Below, in pieces: positions 10,573-22,469 of a stretch of 64,000 bases of DNA; position 1 is the first letter of the stretch; each line of letters starts with the position of its first letter. Under the pieces are notes generated by a model. The model was not told where the DNA came from. It saw only the letters and a program-made list of their open reading frames with translations, and made no database searches. Location: positions 905,001-969,000 of the forward strand of contig JACCIC010000200.1 of the NCBI GenBank assembly GCA_018907035.1, given 5' to 3'. A program made the translations under genes and the position numbers. The DNA comes from Sycobia sp. Sy_11. Lineage: Eukaryota > Arthropoda > Insecta > Hymenoptera > Epichrysomallidae.

Positions 10573-13334
10573 AGAAATATACTTCTTTAGTGTATATGCT
10601 CCTCCAAGCTTGGCGGACAATCAGTTTGAAATCCTCGTAGCTAAATTAGTTGATGAAGCCATGGACAAGAAACCATTATTAATCGGTGGCGATTTTAACG
10701 CGTGGTCCACAGCCTGGGGAAGCGTTTCAACAAATAACAGAGGTAGTATGCTGCTTGATGGCCTTAATTCTCTTCAACTCCACGTGTTAATAAGGGATCT
10801 GAATCCACTTTCATTAGGGGTGATAAACAATCAGTCATTGATGTAACATTCGCCTGTGATGACTTGATTCAGCGGATCCTTAATTGGAGAGTAAGCGACC
10901 TTTACACCCACAGTGATCACAGGGCGATCTTGTATGAGATTGCAGAGAAGAAAGTAAAGAACAAGTGCAATGAGTAGATGCCCACACGGAAATGGAACAT
11001 CCGATCGCTAGACTGTGAAGTGTTCGCCACTATAATATCAGAAGAGCGTTTAGAATATGGTGCACCAGGCCATCTGGCAAATGCACTCATGAAGCATATC
11101 TCTGAAGCATGTGATGCATCGATGACTAGGACTAAGAGCGGATTTAAACATCGTCAATCTGTCTACTGGTGGACAAATGAAATTGCAGAATTGCGCAAAC
11201 AATGTCATCGCGCACGTAGACTTGCCCAAAGAGCCCGCATCCATCGTGATACGTTTAATAGTTTATTTAAAGAAGCACAGAGAGCGCTTGTCAAGGCCAT
11301 TAAGGCAAGCAAGCGTCGATGCTGGCTTGAACTGTGTGCAGAGGACAACAATGACTTATGGGAACGACCATACAAAACAGTCATGGCACGATTGAGTAGG
11401 GCACCAATAGAACCCACTAGCACGGTATTGATTGATAAGATTGTTTCCGCTCTCTTTCCCAATGACGTCCATGGGACTGTACTGCGCACGCAACACTCGG
11501 ACGATATACCTCCTATAACAGAAATGGAGCTACATAATGCTTACGCTAAGACTAGAGACAATGCTGCCCCTGGCCCTGATGGTATCCCTAATGCGGCAGT
11601 TAAGTTGGCGATACAGAAGAATCCAGCTATATTTTTAAAAGTATATAATGCTTGTCTTCTTGAGGGTATTTTTCCTGATTGCTGGAAAACTCAAAGGTTA
11701 GTCCTGTTACCTAAGGGCAATAAGCCACTTGATGATCCTTCATCATACAGACCATTGTGTATGCTCGACACGGTAGGTAAAATATTTGAAAAAATAATAT
11801 GTAGCCGACTGGAAGCATTCACTGAAGGATTGCACGGCTTATCCTCACGCCAATTTGGATTTCGGAAATCAAAATCAACAGTCGATGCCATTAAACTGGT
11901 AGTGTGTACCGCAAGAAATGCAATCATTGGTAAGAGATGGAAAGGTGGCAATAAACAGTATTGTGCCATTGTCGCTCTAGATGTCAAGAATGCCTTTAAT
12001 TCAGCGCGCTGGTCTTCTATTATGAGTTCTCTTAAAGAGTTCGGAGTATCTGGTTATTTACAGAATTTTGTGGCCAGCTACTTTGAGAATAGGATAATAT
12101 TATACTGAACGGATGAAGGCACTGTATTGCATAAGGTTACTGCGGGAGTCCCCCAGGGCTCAGTTATGGGACCTATATTGTGGAATATTATGTATGATGG
12201 CGTGTTGAGGATTCCACAACCGCCTGGTTCAATAACAGTAGGGTACGCCGACGACATCGCTCTAGTAGTAACGGCTAAGACCCTTGATGAACTTACTGAA
12301 AATACCAATGAGGCAATCAGCAACATCAGTAGATGGATTAAGACGGCTGGTCTACAATTAGCGGAGCACAAGACAGAAGTAGTTCTTGTCAGCAGTCGTA
12401 AGAAGGTAGATAGTATTACTCTTAAAGTTGGTAGCTGCCGCATTAGTTCTGCGCCATTTTACGATACTTGGGTGTCTAGCTTGATGCCAGGTTAAATTTC
12501 AAAGAACATCTAAAGATATCTGGCGAAAAACCGCAACGAGTTTCAGCTGCCTTGTGTCGGCTCATGTCTAACATTGGTGGCCCACGTCCACCTCAGAGGA
12601 AACTATTAGCTTATGTTGTTAATTCTGTCAGCATGTATGCAGCACCAATCTGGCATCATGCATGCGGAATTAAATCGTATTGTGAGTTGGCCATTGCGAC
12701 CCGTCGTCGCTCCTGTATACGTATTATTAGTGGTTACAGGACGGTATCCACCGACGCAGCTGAGGTACTTGCCGGAATTCTTCCTTTCGATTTAGCTGCA
12801 GATGAACTGGCTAGGCTGCATAACATATGTAAGACCGCAGTGGATTCTCTACAGGGTGCTAAAAATGTGGAACGTCATCGTTCTATAGAAATATGGCAAA
12901 AACGATGGACCGATTCTAGCAGAGGCCGATGGACTTATCGTATCCTTCCAGACATACACAGATGGATCAACAGGAAACACGGGGAATTAGATTTCCACCT
13001 AACTCAGTTGTTGACTGAACATGGTTGTTTTAGGTCCTATTTCCACCGCTTTCACCTGGATAATAATGATCTCTGCCCCAACTGTCCAACTTTGGTCGAG
13101 GATGCCGAGCATATATTAGTGAGCTGCTCTCGTTTTAGAACACAACGTGTGCACTTGATGAACATCATCAATAAGTCAATAAGACCAGAGAGCATCCTAT
13201 CAATAATGTTGGAATCTTCTGAAAACTGGAAGGCAGTAGCCAGTTTCGCAAAAGAGGTGATGACCAAACTTAGATATGCCGATAGAACTAGGCGAATGGC
13301 CCAGGATGAACCAGGCCAACTGATCCTATTTTAA
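10573..13334 (+). pseudogene. Non-LTR ORF2 (endonuclease remnant, reverse transcriptase, zinc finger), copy 1
   Basis: The remnant of the apurinic-type endonuclease (KPLLIGGDFNAWSTAWG, about 10655-10720) is followed by a frameshift near 10780 and a stop at 10975-10977. The RT domain is open from 10978 to 12108, with LPKGNKPLDDPSSYRPLCML near 11710-11770 and ALDVKNAFNSA near 11975-12010. A single stop (TGA, 12106-12108) replaces an Arg codon seen in copy 2. The RT continues with GVPQGSVMGPILWN and the catalytic YADD at about 12243-12254. The C-terminal CPNCPTLVEDAEHILVSC (CX2C-H-C finger typical of this clade) lies near 13075-13130. A frameshift occurs near 12460-12500. It is a dead but well-preserved copy. 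Confidence 0.85.
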
Positions 13335-13519
13335 GATACAGAGGACGAACACCGAACTCCTGATCACCTGTGTGGATGGAGGACGTGGGATAGTGTCATA
13401 AGAAGAGGAGTCGTATAGGCTAACTAACAGCCCCGCCGAAGTAATATTCCCGGACAGTTCCGGCGGGATGCTGGTTTCGAGAGGCCACTAGTGCAGAGCT
13501 TGCTCTGCCTACGCCTAAT

Positions 13520-13522
<3 letters not shown>

Positions 13523-13551
<29 letters not shown>
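13523..13551. repeat. (CA)n microsatellite, downstream flank of R1-clade copy 1
   Basis: A CA run directly after the TAATAA tail of the LINE. It is followed by an 85-base segment (13553-13640) that also occurs at 8866-8957. Confidence 0.95.
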
Positions 13552-13554
<3 letters not shown>

Positions 13555-13671
13555 AAAATATTAAATATTATTAAAATAATATTAATCTAAGTGAGATTCG
13601 TTAGATTTTTACTACAAATTAGATGTAAAAATCAGGCTACTGCGAAGAATCGAAAAATAATTGTATTCACA

Positions 13672-13699
13672 GAGCGAGAGAGAGAGAGAGAGAGAGAGA
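13672..13699. repeat. Short (GA)n microsatellite
   Basis: A GA run of about 28 bases between the LINE flank and the hAT terminus. Confidence 0.9.
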
Positions 13700-13919
13700 A
13701 TGGATTGTGGGATTCTATTATATATCATATCATCATATCATATCATATCATATATCCAGTGGCGGATTAAAAGCATGCGAGGCCCGGGGCTATGGGACAG
13801 ACGAGGCCCCTTCAAGGGCCAAAAAAACGCTCGATTAAAAATTAAAGTAATAATTTTCTAAGTTGTGGAGTAATAATAAACATAGTATAATTTAAACAAT
13901 TATTATTATTTAATATCTG

Positions 13920-16094
13920 ATATAATTAACAAAATTGATATTAAGTTAAAGCGTTTTCTCCTTGATTTTGCCTCTGCAAAATCACGTACTAAGTTATCAA
14001 AATTAATTGTTCGAAGTATTTGTGATTATATGGCTAATACTGATAAAGATGATATGCAATCATTTAACATTGTAGATCTATGAATGTTTTTTATACGCTT
14101 CAATACGGAAAAAGATCTTTCGAATTCGCAGTTAGCTATCGGGATTGTAACTAACAATCTGTAAGCGATATATACATTTGGAAAAATGTCTACAATTTGA
14201 TGATGAACTATCCAGTTTAATACCTGTAAAGGACATAAATCATCATCATTTGAATTTTCTTTTGCATCTGTACGATTTGAACAAAGCCTTTAGGTTATAA
14301 TTTCAGTCGCCCTACAAAATGCTCTATTTCAAAGACTAGATAGTCTTGCAGATCATCTGAATAGACTTCTATAAGTGCTGTTGTTTTAGAAATTAGTTTA
14401 CAATTATCAATGGATAATAATTCACACAAAAAATCAAATAATTGTGCCACATAATTGTAGGCTTCACTACGTTTATGCAATTCCGCTGTAAGTTTATCAA
14501 TAATTACTTAAAATGTTTCAATTCTAAATATATCTGAACCTAGTAGATAATCGACTTCCGTTTTGTGATTGCTAAATTTTTTCTTTTTTCTTCTTTCACT
14601 TAAATCAGCATATTCTTTATTAACAAGCGAACTAAGTGCTTTCGATTCTTTCTCTATGCTTTCAAATTGATTTCTTAAATTCTTGATAAAATCAATTAAA
14701 GATATTAACATATTACTAGCTGCAATTAGGTTTACATCAACTTTCTGTAAGTACATACTAGTAACATGAAATCGATTTAAGACACGATACCAAAAAACAG
14801 CGATAAATGCATTTTCTCATTTTATAATGTTCTTTATCAAAGCTTTAGCTTCCTGCCTGGTATCTGTTTTTTGATCTTCGTCTTCAACTAGTATCTCTAA
14901 AGCTTTATATATTCCATCAAAATTTTTTATCAAGGCTTTAGTAGCATCTGCTCTGGATTCCCACCTTGTCGCTGATAATGATTTTAAATTAGATTTTTCT
15001 TGATCTTTCAATATGCTTCACCTATGCGTGGAAGCGCTAAAAAAGCATAGAGACGTTGCAAAATTCCGAAAAAATTTCTTGCATTCATACATTCGCCGAC
15101 ACTGCACTCTCAAACCAAATTCAAAGAATGAGCTACACAGGGGATATAAAAAACCAATTTATTTTCTTCCCTTAAACATGCTTGTAATTCAGCATATTTA
15201 CCGGACATATTGCTTGCATTGTTGTAAGTTTGAGCTCGGCAATTTATTATATCAATGTTATTTTCATTTAGCAACATTAATATTTCAGAACTTAATGATC
15301 TTTTAATCGGTAAAAAGCAGAAGAAACGTTCATAAACGTGGTTATTAAAATAATATCGAAAAACAATCGATAATTGATCGGTATGTGAAATATCTGGAGT
15401 TGAATCGACCTCCTGGCGTCCTCGGCCTTGAGTCGGCCTCGAGTTCCTCGACCCTTGCCAGCATATAAATTGATATGCTCTTTTAATAAAGGATCAAAAT
15501 TAGCAATCAGTTCTAATAATCCAAGGTAATTTCCGGTATTTGGTGAACAGATTATGTCATTACTGCCACGGAATGGAAGTCCACGTTCGGCTAAAAATCG
15601 AATTACCGATACTATTTTATGTAAAACTCGAGTCCAGTATAATACTTCATTTTTTAGTACATTTATCATCTCTCTATCTATATGTAATTTTTCATTCGTG
15701 TAGTCAATCCATTTGATCATGCATCGACTGTGCTCTTTACTGCTTTCGTGCGCACATATTACTTCCTCTGTTTTTTTCCATTTTTTACAAATGAATTTTC
15801 TTCATCGTTTGAGAATATTCTACAAACAAAACAATCAATCGATCCTTGAGATTCGGAAAACATAAGCCATTTCCGCTCGCATTTTTCGCCATTTTTTAAT
15901 TGTCTCTGGAAATGGCTAGCTGAAACATACCTATTTTGTTTTTTATATTCTCGCTTAGAAGATTTAAAATCTGAATTTATATTCTGAAAAAATATGTATC
16001 CTTTTTCTAAATACTTTCTTCTTTCACTTTCCTTTTCGTTCAATTTGAATGGCCAAAATGCAGCATCTTGTTGTAAAGGTTCTACAAATGGCAT
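13920..16094 (-). pseudogene. hAT transposase with TTF-type zinc finger (broken)
   Basis: Read on the minus strand, the order of blocks is that of the ZMYM/TTF-type hAT transposases. A TTF-like zinc-finger region at 16094-15759 contains FQRQLKNGEKCERKWLMFSE and SQGSIDCFVCRIFS. A DUF4371-like block at 15720-15440 contains ERGLPFRGSND and NYLGLLELIANFDPLLKEHI. RNase H-fold material at 15011-14817 contains LKSLSATRWESRADATKAL. The C-terminal dimerisation region near 14075-14185 contains PIANCEFERSFSVLKRIK. These transposases cut and paste DNA in the nucleus. Stops and frameshifts separate the pieces, and 15430-15470 looks rearranged. It is inactive. Confidence 0.8.
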
Positions 16095-16712
16095 AATTTA
16101 TTACCATTTATATTATTATAATAGTAATTTAATTTAATTTAATGTCAAATTTAATTTAACATATGCTCTTATAGAAAAACAAGATTTCGAGTGTTTTGGC
16201 ACTTCAATTAAGAAAAAAGTTTATATAAAATAGGTCTAGCCTGTTAAAACATATACTCATCAATAGACAAAAATGTTAGGGATAAGTAGACACAAAAATA
16301 TTTGACCCTTTCCGGACTAATTTTCGATATACATAAGAAAATAAAACTTAGCATTTGCCAGCTAAAAAGTAGTGCCACTGAGTACAGTTATCTCAAAAAG
16401 CTTCAAATGTACACATTTCAATCTGATTAAAACACACTTAATAATGCGTTTTGAATTTAAAAGAGCCTAAAACACTTATTTTGACTCAATTAGAATATGT
16501 TTTTATGTTTTTTATAAAAGAAAATATCGAAATTGCAAGTCTTAAACTTTTGAGAGGTAAGGTAGAGGCGTTACATCCTTAAAAGATATGATTGTTAGAA
16601 GTCAGTGCGAAAAATGGATTATGGCCGGTACTGTGTATTTTTGAAAAATAAATGATTCAATATTCATAAAGAAAAAATTACTTGAAATTCTTTTATATTA
16701 CTTTCAAATCTT

Positions 16713-17165
16713 TTAAAAAATACCTGTATTTGTTTCATTTTCTAAATCTACATTGACTGTATTAATATTACATGCATGTTCGTCAAGCTGAAAAACTTTA
16801 CTTTCAATGTCGCAATCATTATTTTTGTCATTTTTTGAGTTTTTATGATTGTCTTCATATACAGCTTGCGATGCCTGATGGTGAATTTCTTTATAATTAT
16901 TTTTCTCTTCATTTTTTATAGCATTTAGCAAATTTAAATATGAAGTAAATACGTACACAGGCACTTTCACGTTCAATAAGATACTCTACTGATTGCTGTG
17001 AGTTTTTCGTATCTTGTTCCGAAAATACAATTGGTTCAGTATGTTGATGCTCTTGCACATTCGAATAAACCGGTGAAAAAAATTTCTTACTTATTAATTC
17101 TTCTTGCTCTTTTTTTATTTTTCTTTTTGAAACACCACTAGCGAACCTTTTTGATATTATTAATA
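16713..17165 (-). pseudogene. hAT transposase N-terminal part (candidate)
   Basis: Minus-strand sequence near 17100-17160 reads FASGVSKRKIKKEQEE, which resembles the basic leader that opens many ZMYM/TTF-type hAT transposases. The following Asn/Lys/Glu-rich frame (16976-16713) has no recognisable domain. About 600 bases separate it from the zinc-finger block at 16094; they could be an intron or an insertion. The link to the hAT element rests on position and this one motif. Confidence 0.45.
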
Positions 17166-17169
17166 TCTA

Positions 17170-18036
17170 TCAACCTTAATTCAACTTAATCAAGAAAAAT
17201 AACAACTTTCAATCATCGGGGTATCGATTGAAATGAATTCCGCTGTGCGGTAAAGTGCAGGTATACTCATAGCACGGCTGTGTTAGAAGTGTTTTGTTTT
17301 TTGTACACTTTTTATTATTGAAAACATGTGTGCCGACCACGTGTCGACAAAGTCGCGACGAGTAGCTCATGTAAACACCTTGATTCGCTCGCTGTTTACA
17401 ACTAAAAATTTTGTATCTTTCTTTTTGGCTAATAAAATAGTATAATACTTAATTATAACTAAATATTATCTGAATTTATCGTAATGAATTATAATTAAAT
17501 GCTACCACTAACTTAACAATTTATTGCTTTCTTTTCATTATTCTTTCGTTGTGTTATTTAAATATATTTATCATAGAAAATTTTGATGTAAATTCAATAG
17601 TCAATTTAGTAATGAAAGAGGTTCAAATTTTTTCCAAATAGCTTTCTGAAATTTTTGCATGTTATATTCAAACGTTAAAAAGAAGATTACATGAATTTTT
17701 TCATATTAATTTTTATAAATTCATTTTTTATCGTCTTATAAATTTTTGAGAAAAAAGTTCTTGAAAATTGAATTTTTAACTTGGGCTCTCATGGATGAAA
17801 GAGGTTATAAAGTCCCTGAGACTAAAATTTTTGTTAGATAGAATGCAGAAATGAAGCTAAATAAATGCAGCTTTAAAGAAAAACAATCAGTGGGTGTCAA
17901 CACTTCATCAAGAGGACCCTTTTTATCAAAATTTTCTGGCATTAGCGATGTATTTGAAAATTATCTACTTTTATAATAAAAATGAAGTCATTATTAAATC
18001 AACTTAATTGAAAATAGAATGTATCAATATAACATA
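17170..18036. other. AT-rich stretch without recognisable gene
   Basis: Apart from a small GC-richer patch at 17220-17400, nothing here can be named. No terminal repeat matching the hAT end at 13757 was found. Confidence 0.5.
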
Positions 18037-18039
18037 TTA

Positions 18040-19314
18040 GGTTGTCAAATATCTCCCTTCCCTCTTTTTGTCTTATGCATTTCGCGGCTATATACAAAGC
18101 GCTACAGAGCTCGTATCTGGTAATAGTATACATCATTTGAAAGGTCTTGACATAACATACCAAACTACGCTATGCATGATTAGTTTGGATATTGCGTTCA
18201 AAAGTTATAGACGTGTAAACATGGAGTTAACTAACGCCGAAATTCGCGCTATTTTAAAGTTTTCCTTCGTCAAAGGCAAGTCCGCTAGAGAAACGTTCCG
18301 TGAGATTAATGGTATTTTGGAGATGGCACGCTATCACTTCAAACAGCAGAGGAATGGTTTTGACGATTCAGAGCCGGTGAAAACGACACCATGGATAAGC
18401 CAGCCGGCGGAAGACCTGATTCGAAATTCCGATCAAATCATGGAATTTATCGAGTTAGACCGGCATGTGGCATTTTGTGACATCGCCTAGGAGATCAAAG
18501 TTAGTCACCAAACCATTTTAAACGATCTGCAGAAAGCTGAATACAAAAAAAAACTTGAGGTTTGGGTGCCGCATGATTTGACACAAAAAAGCCTTCTGGA
18601 CTGAATGAAGGCCTGCGATGTACTGTTGAAACGGAACGATCTCGACCCATTTTTTAATCGGATGCTGACTACCGATGAAAAATGGATCCCATACGACAAT
18701 ATCAAGCGAAAACGGTCGCGGTCCAAGGCCAGTGGACTGTCCCAAACAGTGGCCAAGCCGGGATTGACGACCAAGAAGATTTCGCTCTGTGTTTGGTGGA
18801 ATTGGAAGGGAATCATCCACTTTGAGCTGCTCCCATATGGCCAGGCGCTTAATTCGACCATCTACTGTGAACAACTGGAGCGCTTGAAGCAGGCTATCGA
18901 CTTGAAGCGTCCACAATTGGCCAACAGGAAGGGTGTAGTGTTCCACCAGGAAATGCCAGATCACACACTTCGTGGATGACTCGTCAGAAGCTACGGGAGT
19001 TCGGATGGGAGGTTTTATCGCATCTACTATATAGCTCGGACATAGCGCCATGTGATTATCACCTGTTCCTGTCCATGTTGAACGCCCTTGGTGGTGTAAA
19101 GTTGGATTCAAAAGAGGCTTGTGAAAAGTGGCTGTCCGAGTTATTCGCAAATAAGGAGAGGGATTTCTATGAGAGGGGTATTATGAACTTGCTGTCTAGA
19201 TGGAAACAGGTTATTGAAAAACGGTGCATATTTGAAGTAAATCTGACCACTGTAACACATTTCATAAAGCATTGAATGAAGATCAAAAAAGCGGAAGGGA
19301 GATTTTTGACAACC
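18040..19314 (+). mobile_element. Mariner transposon with both TIRs and TA duplication
   Basis: The left end GGTTGTCAAATATCTCCCTT at 18040 and the right end (inverse complement ending GACAACC at 19314) form imperfect terminal inverted repeats. Each is flanked by TA (18038-18039 and 19315-19316), the mariner target duplication. The length of 1275 bp is normal for a full mariner. The transposase inside is broken. Confidence 0.95.
18221..19278 (+). pseudogene. Mariner transposase (DD34D type), broken
   Basis: The frame starts with MELTNAEIRAILKF at 18221 (helix-turn-helix N-terminus). Later blocks are VWVPHDLTQKSLLD (linker, 18560-18601), MLTTDEKWIPYDN (first catalytic Asp, 18660-18700) and SSDIAPCDYHLF (third Asp, about 19035-19070). 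At the second catalytic site the usual HDN is read as HQE (near 18945), so the second Asp is missing. In-frame stops lie at 18488-18490 and 18602-18604, and there is a frameshift near 18970. Mariner transposases normally excise and insert their element at TA; this one is dead. Confidence 0.9.
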
Positions 19315-19437
19315 TAATAAATAAGGACAGTCTGAGTATCATTACATTCGCTAATATATTATATTATAAAGACTGCAAGACCGATCAAAATATTTATTAA
19401 ATTAATTCTTAACTGTCGACATAAATACAATTTTGAA

Positions 19438-19442
<5 letters not shown>

Positions 19443-19481
<39 letters not shown>
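19443..19481. repeat. (TA)n microsatellite
   Basis: TA run of about 40 bases. The rest of 19317-19655 is AT-rich and holds nothing recognisable. Confidence 0.95.
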
Positions 19482-19486
<5 letters not shown>

Positions 19487-19654
19487 ACCGTACATTATAT
19501 TATATTATTTTATATATTAAATTAAAAAAAAGAATACTTAGTTTTATTTTTCAAAAATAATTTTAAAAAAAGAGCACAAACATATATACACATACCAAAT
19601 ACATATACGTACACACAAAAACAAAGATATACACACGCATATATCACGTTATCG

Positions 19655-19860
19655 ACAGTTTGGTGACAAACCGGGTCCATTCTAGACGCCCAGACTTTCA
19701 ACTTTCACGATTAGATGGCGATATAAGTAGTACGAAAAGTCAGATGTGTGGATCTAGTGCTTATTTTTTAGTTTTGGCATTTACCAATAAAATTCAGTTA
19801 ATTGGCGCCGCCATTTGTGTAAACATGATAGTTTTTTGATCAGTGAAAAATGAATCCAGA
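19655..19860 (+). mobile_element. Solo 5' end of a mariner-like element
   Basis: About 180 bases match, in inverted orientation, the 5' untranslated end of the mariner remnant at 53395-54422. The shared core includes AAGTAGTACGAAAAGTCAGATG near 19726-19747. It ends around the start codon (AAAAATGAATC near 19848), after which the match to that element is lost. Confidence 0.65.
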
Positions 19861-19964
19861 AGTCCAGGTCCCGTCTGGTATACGGGTATTCCGCGGGAGA
19901 GATAGCGGGCAGCACTGAAGGATTCGGATAGATAACGAAGGACGTGTTCGGTACATAGAAAAGT

Positions 19965-21370
19965 GTATGTTAATTTCTGACCATTTTGCTTCTATAATTT
20001 CTTTAAATAAATCTAATGATATATTTGTAAATAAAGATACTACATCCAATGAAATCATCTTATAATTATTCCGAAAATTAATATCTTTGACTGCTTCATA
20101 AGAACTCCAACTATCTTTAACATAAGTGTTGGTTCTTCCAACGATCTTAACTAACATAGTTGACAAAAATTTTGCAATATTATATGTTGGAAAATTAATC
20201 GACGATATTATTATTCTATAGATCCATTGCTTTTTGTGAATCTTGGGAACCCCATAACATTTGGTTATTGTTCCATTTTCGTATTTTAAGTGTTTAAAAG
20301 TAATTTCCTTAATGTAACATGTATTTTTCCATTCTTTTACTAATTCTTTCCATTTATATTTTGTAGCCTATTAATATGAGGATTCTCAATTTTCTTGTAA
20401 GTTGTGTTATCCTCTAACATCATTGTAATTTTATTAACATATTCTTTCTTGTCAGATGCTACTGTTACATTTCCTTTATCTACATTTGGGAATGTAATAT
20501 TTGTGTTCTCTTTTAAGAAATTCTTGGCTGTTTTGTATTCATTTATGATATTAGTATTTATATAATTTTAAAATCTATTTTCTCTTTTCAAATTATTAAT
20601 AGCTTTCACTAATGTTCAACATTGTTTTTTTATATCGTTATTGCAACTAACAATATTATTTTCTACGTCAGCGATTATTTCTTTAATAGGGAATTTGTTA
20701 TTTGAATAAGATATTCCAAATTTTGCACGTTTTGAAAGGATATTTACAACTTCCTTTGGAATGATAATATTTGTTAAATTGTTAAACTAATTGTTACTAT
20801 TATTATAAGAATTATTTGTTTGAGAGTGTTTTATAATTTTTTTTATAATTTTATAATTTTATAAGTGTTCAAATTTACTTTTCAGTTTATTTGTTTTTCG
20901 TACTTTATTTTATTAAAGTGTCTGTTTTGAACTAGAAAGAATTCTTTTAAATCATCATTTTATTTATATAGATCAAGTATCTATATAAATATTCTTCTAT
21001 TTTTAATAAAGATTTTAGTAATTGATAAATTCCATAATTTTTATATCTGATTTCTAAATTTATTAATTTGTTTTTAAAATAGAAAATATTTCTTTCTTTC
21101 TAAATCATAAGAGACTCTTTTATCGTAATTTCGAGAAAAATGTTTATTTTGAAAAGTTTTATCTATACATGTCGAAAAAAATGTTCGATTTTTTACATTT
21201 AAGTAAAAAAGTAAGTTGTTCTTTAATTTTTATAGCCTTTAAATTCAGTTGTATCCATTTTGAGCAATACTCTTTAAGAACCCACCCATATTTAAAATAA
21301 ATTTCTCTAAAATGAGCTAGAGAATCTTTATATGTAAATATAATTACATGGGAAAAATTACTCATAAATA
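19965..21370 (-). pseudogene. Penelope-like element reverse transcriptase (5' part, broken)
   Basis: Minus-strand translation gives scattered blocks typical of Penelope-like element RT: FPNVDKGNVTVASDKKEYVN and MMLEDNTTYKKIENPH near 20385-20490, YGVPKIHKK near 20240-20260, and MISLDVVSLFTNISLDL near 20010-20065. These are the template-grip and first catalytic-Asp regions. The copy stops at about 19965, before the second catalytic motif, and has many stops and frameshifts between 20400 and 21150. The most upstream frame (21365-21159) has an N-terminal-like composition but no motif I can name. Confidence 0.75.
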
Positions 21371-21591
21371 AACATTTTTTTTACATCGAAGGTTTAATGC
21401 GATAATTATAAAATTTCGTTTACACCTCTGAAGGTGTAACGAGAAATACATAATATTTTTTTTTTCAATTATTTGAAAACAAAATGACTGCTGTGCGCTG
21501 GTATGAAGTTGATCTAGAAAAAATCTGTAGCCGCTTTGAATATTTTGTTATTGATCTGTAGCAGCCCATAAAATAAATTGATCTAAACATG

Positions 21592-22465
21592 CGAGGTCAG
21601 ACGATAAAGTAATGCGATCGATTTTATTTCTCGGGCCGTGATAACACTGCGATCCTATAACTCGGCTACCGTAATAATAGTTCCCTACTCTCTCGTTTGA
21701 AACTTTGACGATCTTTCTACGATCATTTCTTCAGCAGCTCTTAGTGTTTTGTAACAACGCGCGAGTAGTGCATGTCACGAAAATGGAATACAAATATTTA
21801 AAGCAACGGTGCGCATAAAATTTTGTGCAAAACTCGGCGAAACCGTGACTGAAACTTATGCAAAATTGTTTAAAATGTATTGTAGTAATGCCCTGAAAGC
21901 GTCAAAAACCAGACGTGGAGAATGAGCAAGTCCAAAGTGAAAACTATGTTCATTTGTTTCTTCGACAGCAAAGGGGTGATTCACAAAGGGGTGATTCACA
22001 AAGAGTTTGTACCACCTGGACAAACCGTAAATCAAGTATTCTACCGCAATGTGTTCGAAAAATTACGAAAAATGAGGCTTAGAGTGCGTCCAGAGATCCC
22101 AAAGATTTGAGTTCTACATCACGACAATGCTCCCTGTCATAGTGCGTTCAACGTCTCTCACTTTTTGGCGTCTAAAGGTATCGTAACGTTACCATAACCG
22201 CCCTATTCACCGTATATATCACCCTGCGACTTTTTCCTATTCCCCCATTTGAAAAAATTCGACAAAAGTCAGCATTTTGACGCCGTTGAAGACATCTACG
22301 GATTTGTGATGAGGGTACTCAGAGAGGTCCCACAAGAACTGTTCCAGAATTTTACGAAAACTGGAAAACTCGCTGGAATAAGTGTAAAAATATGGGAGGT
22401 AACTGCTTTGAAGGGGATTCCAGCGATGTACCTTAATTTTTAAATATACTCGATTTTAGATAAAT
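21592..22465 (+). mobile_element. Mariner family B, copy 1 (internally deleted)
   Basis: The left end matches the TIR of the copy at 29720-30317 (core GTAATGCGA near 21610). Transposase remnants begin with MEYKYLKQRCAIKFC at 21783. About one third of the N-terminal coding region is deleted at about 21915. The rest carries EFVPPGQTVNQVFYRNV, LHHDNAPCHSAF (second catalytic Asp) and PPYSPYISPCDFFLF (third Asp). A stop falls near 22108 and another near 22195. A 15-base unit (GGGGTGATTCACAAA) is tandemly duplicated at 21974-22003, repeating GVIHK. The right terminal repeat is missing. Confidence 0.85.
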
Positions 22466-22469
22466 AAAT

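Larger units (their letters stand above)
9568..13522 (+). mobile_element. R1-clade-like non-LTR retrotransposon, copy 1, inserted in (CA)n
   Basis: A LINE with two reading frames, ORF1 (Gag-like) and ORF2 (endonuclease, reverse transcriptase, C-terminal zinc finger), flanked on both sides by (CA)n. The 5' leader (9568-9731) is present. Compared with copy 2 at 45340-49600 it lacks about 770 internal bases: the junction at about 10573 joins the Gag middle to the endonuclease middle, so the zinc knuckles and endonuclease N-terminus are gone. The 3' UTR ends with a perfect GCAGAGC-TT-GCTCTGC hairpin at 13493-13508, then TAATAA and CA repeats. Targeting of AC-rich microsatellites is known in the Waldo lineage of the R1 clade. 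Assignment here rests on protein layout and target. Confidence 0.85.
13757..17165 (-). mobile_element. hAT-superfamily DNA transposon remnant
   Basis: The downstream end (low coordinate) carries a hAT-type terminal sequence starting CAGTGGCGGATTAA at 13757. Transposase pieces follow on the minus strand up to about 17165. The matching upstream terminal repeat was not found before 18000, so that end is lost or diverged. The element lies between the R1-clade copy and the mariner at 18040. Confidence 0.75.
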
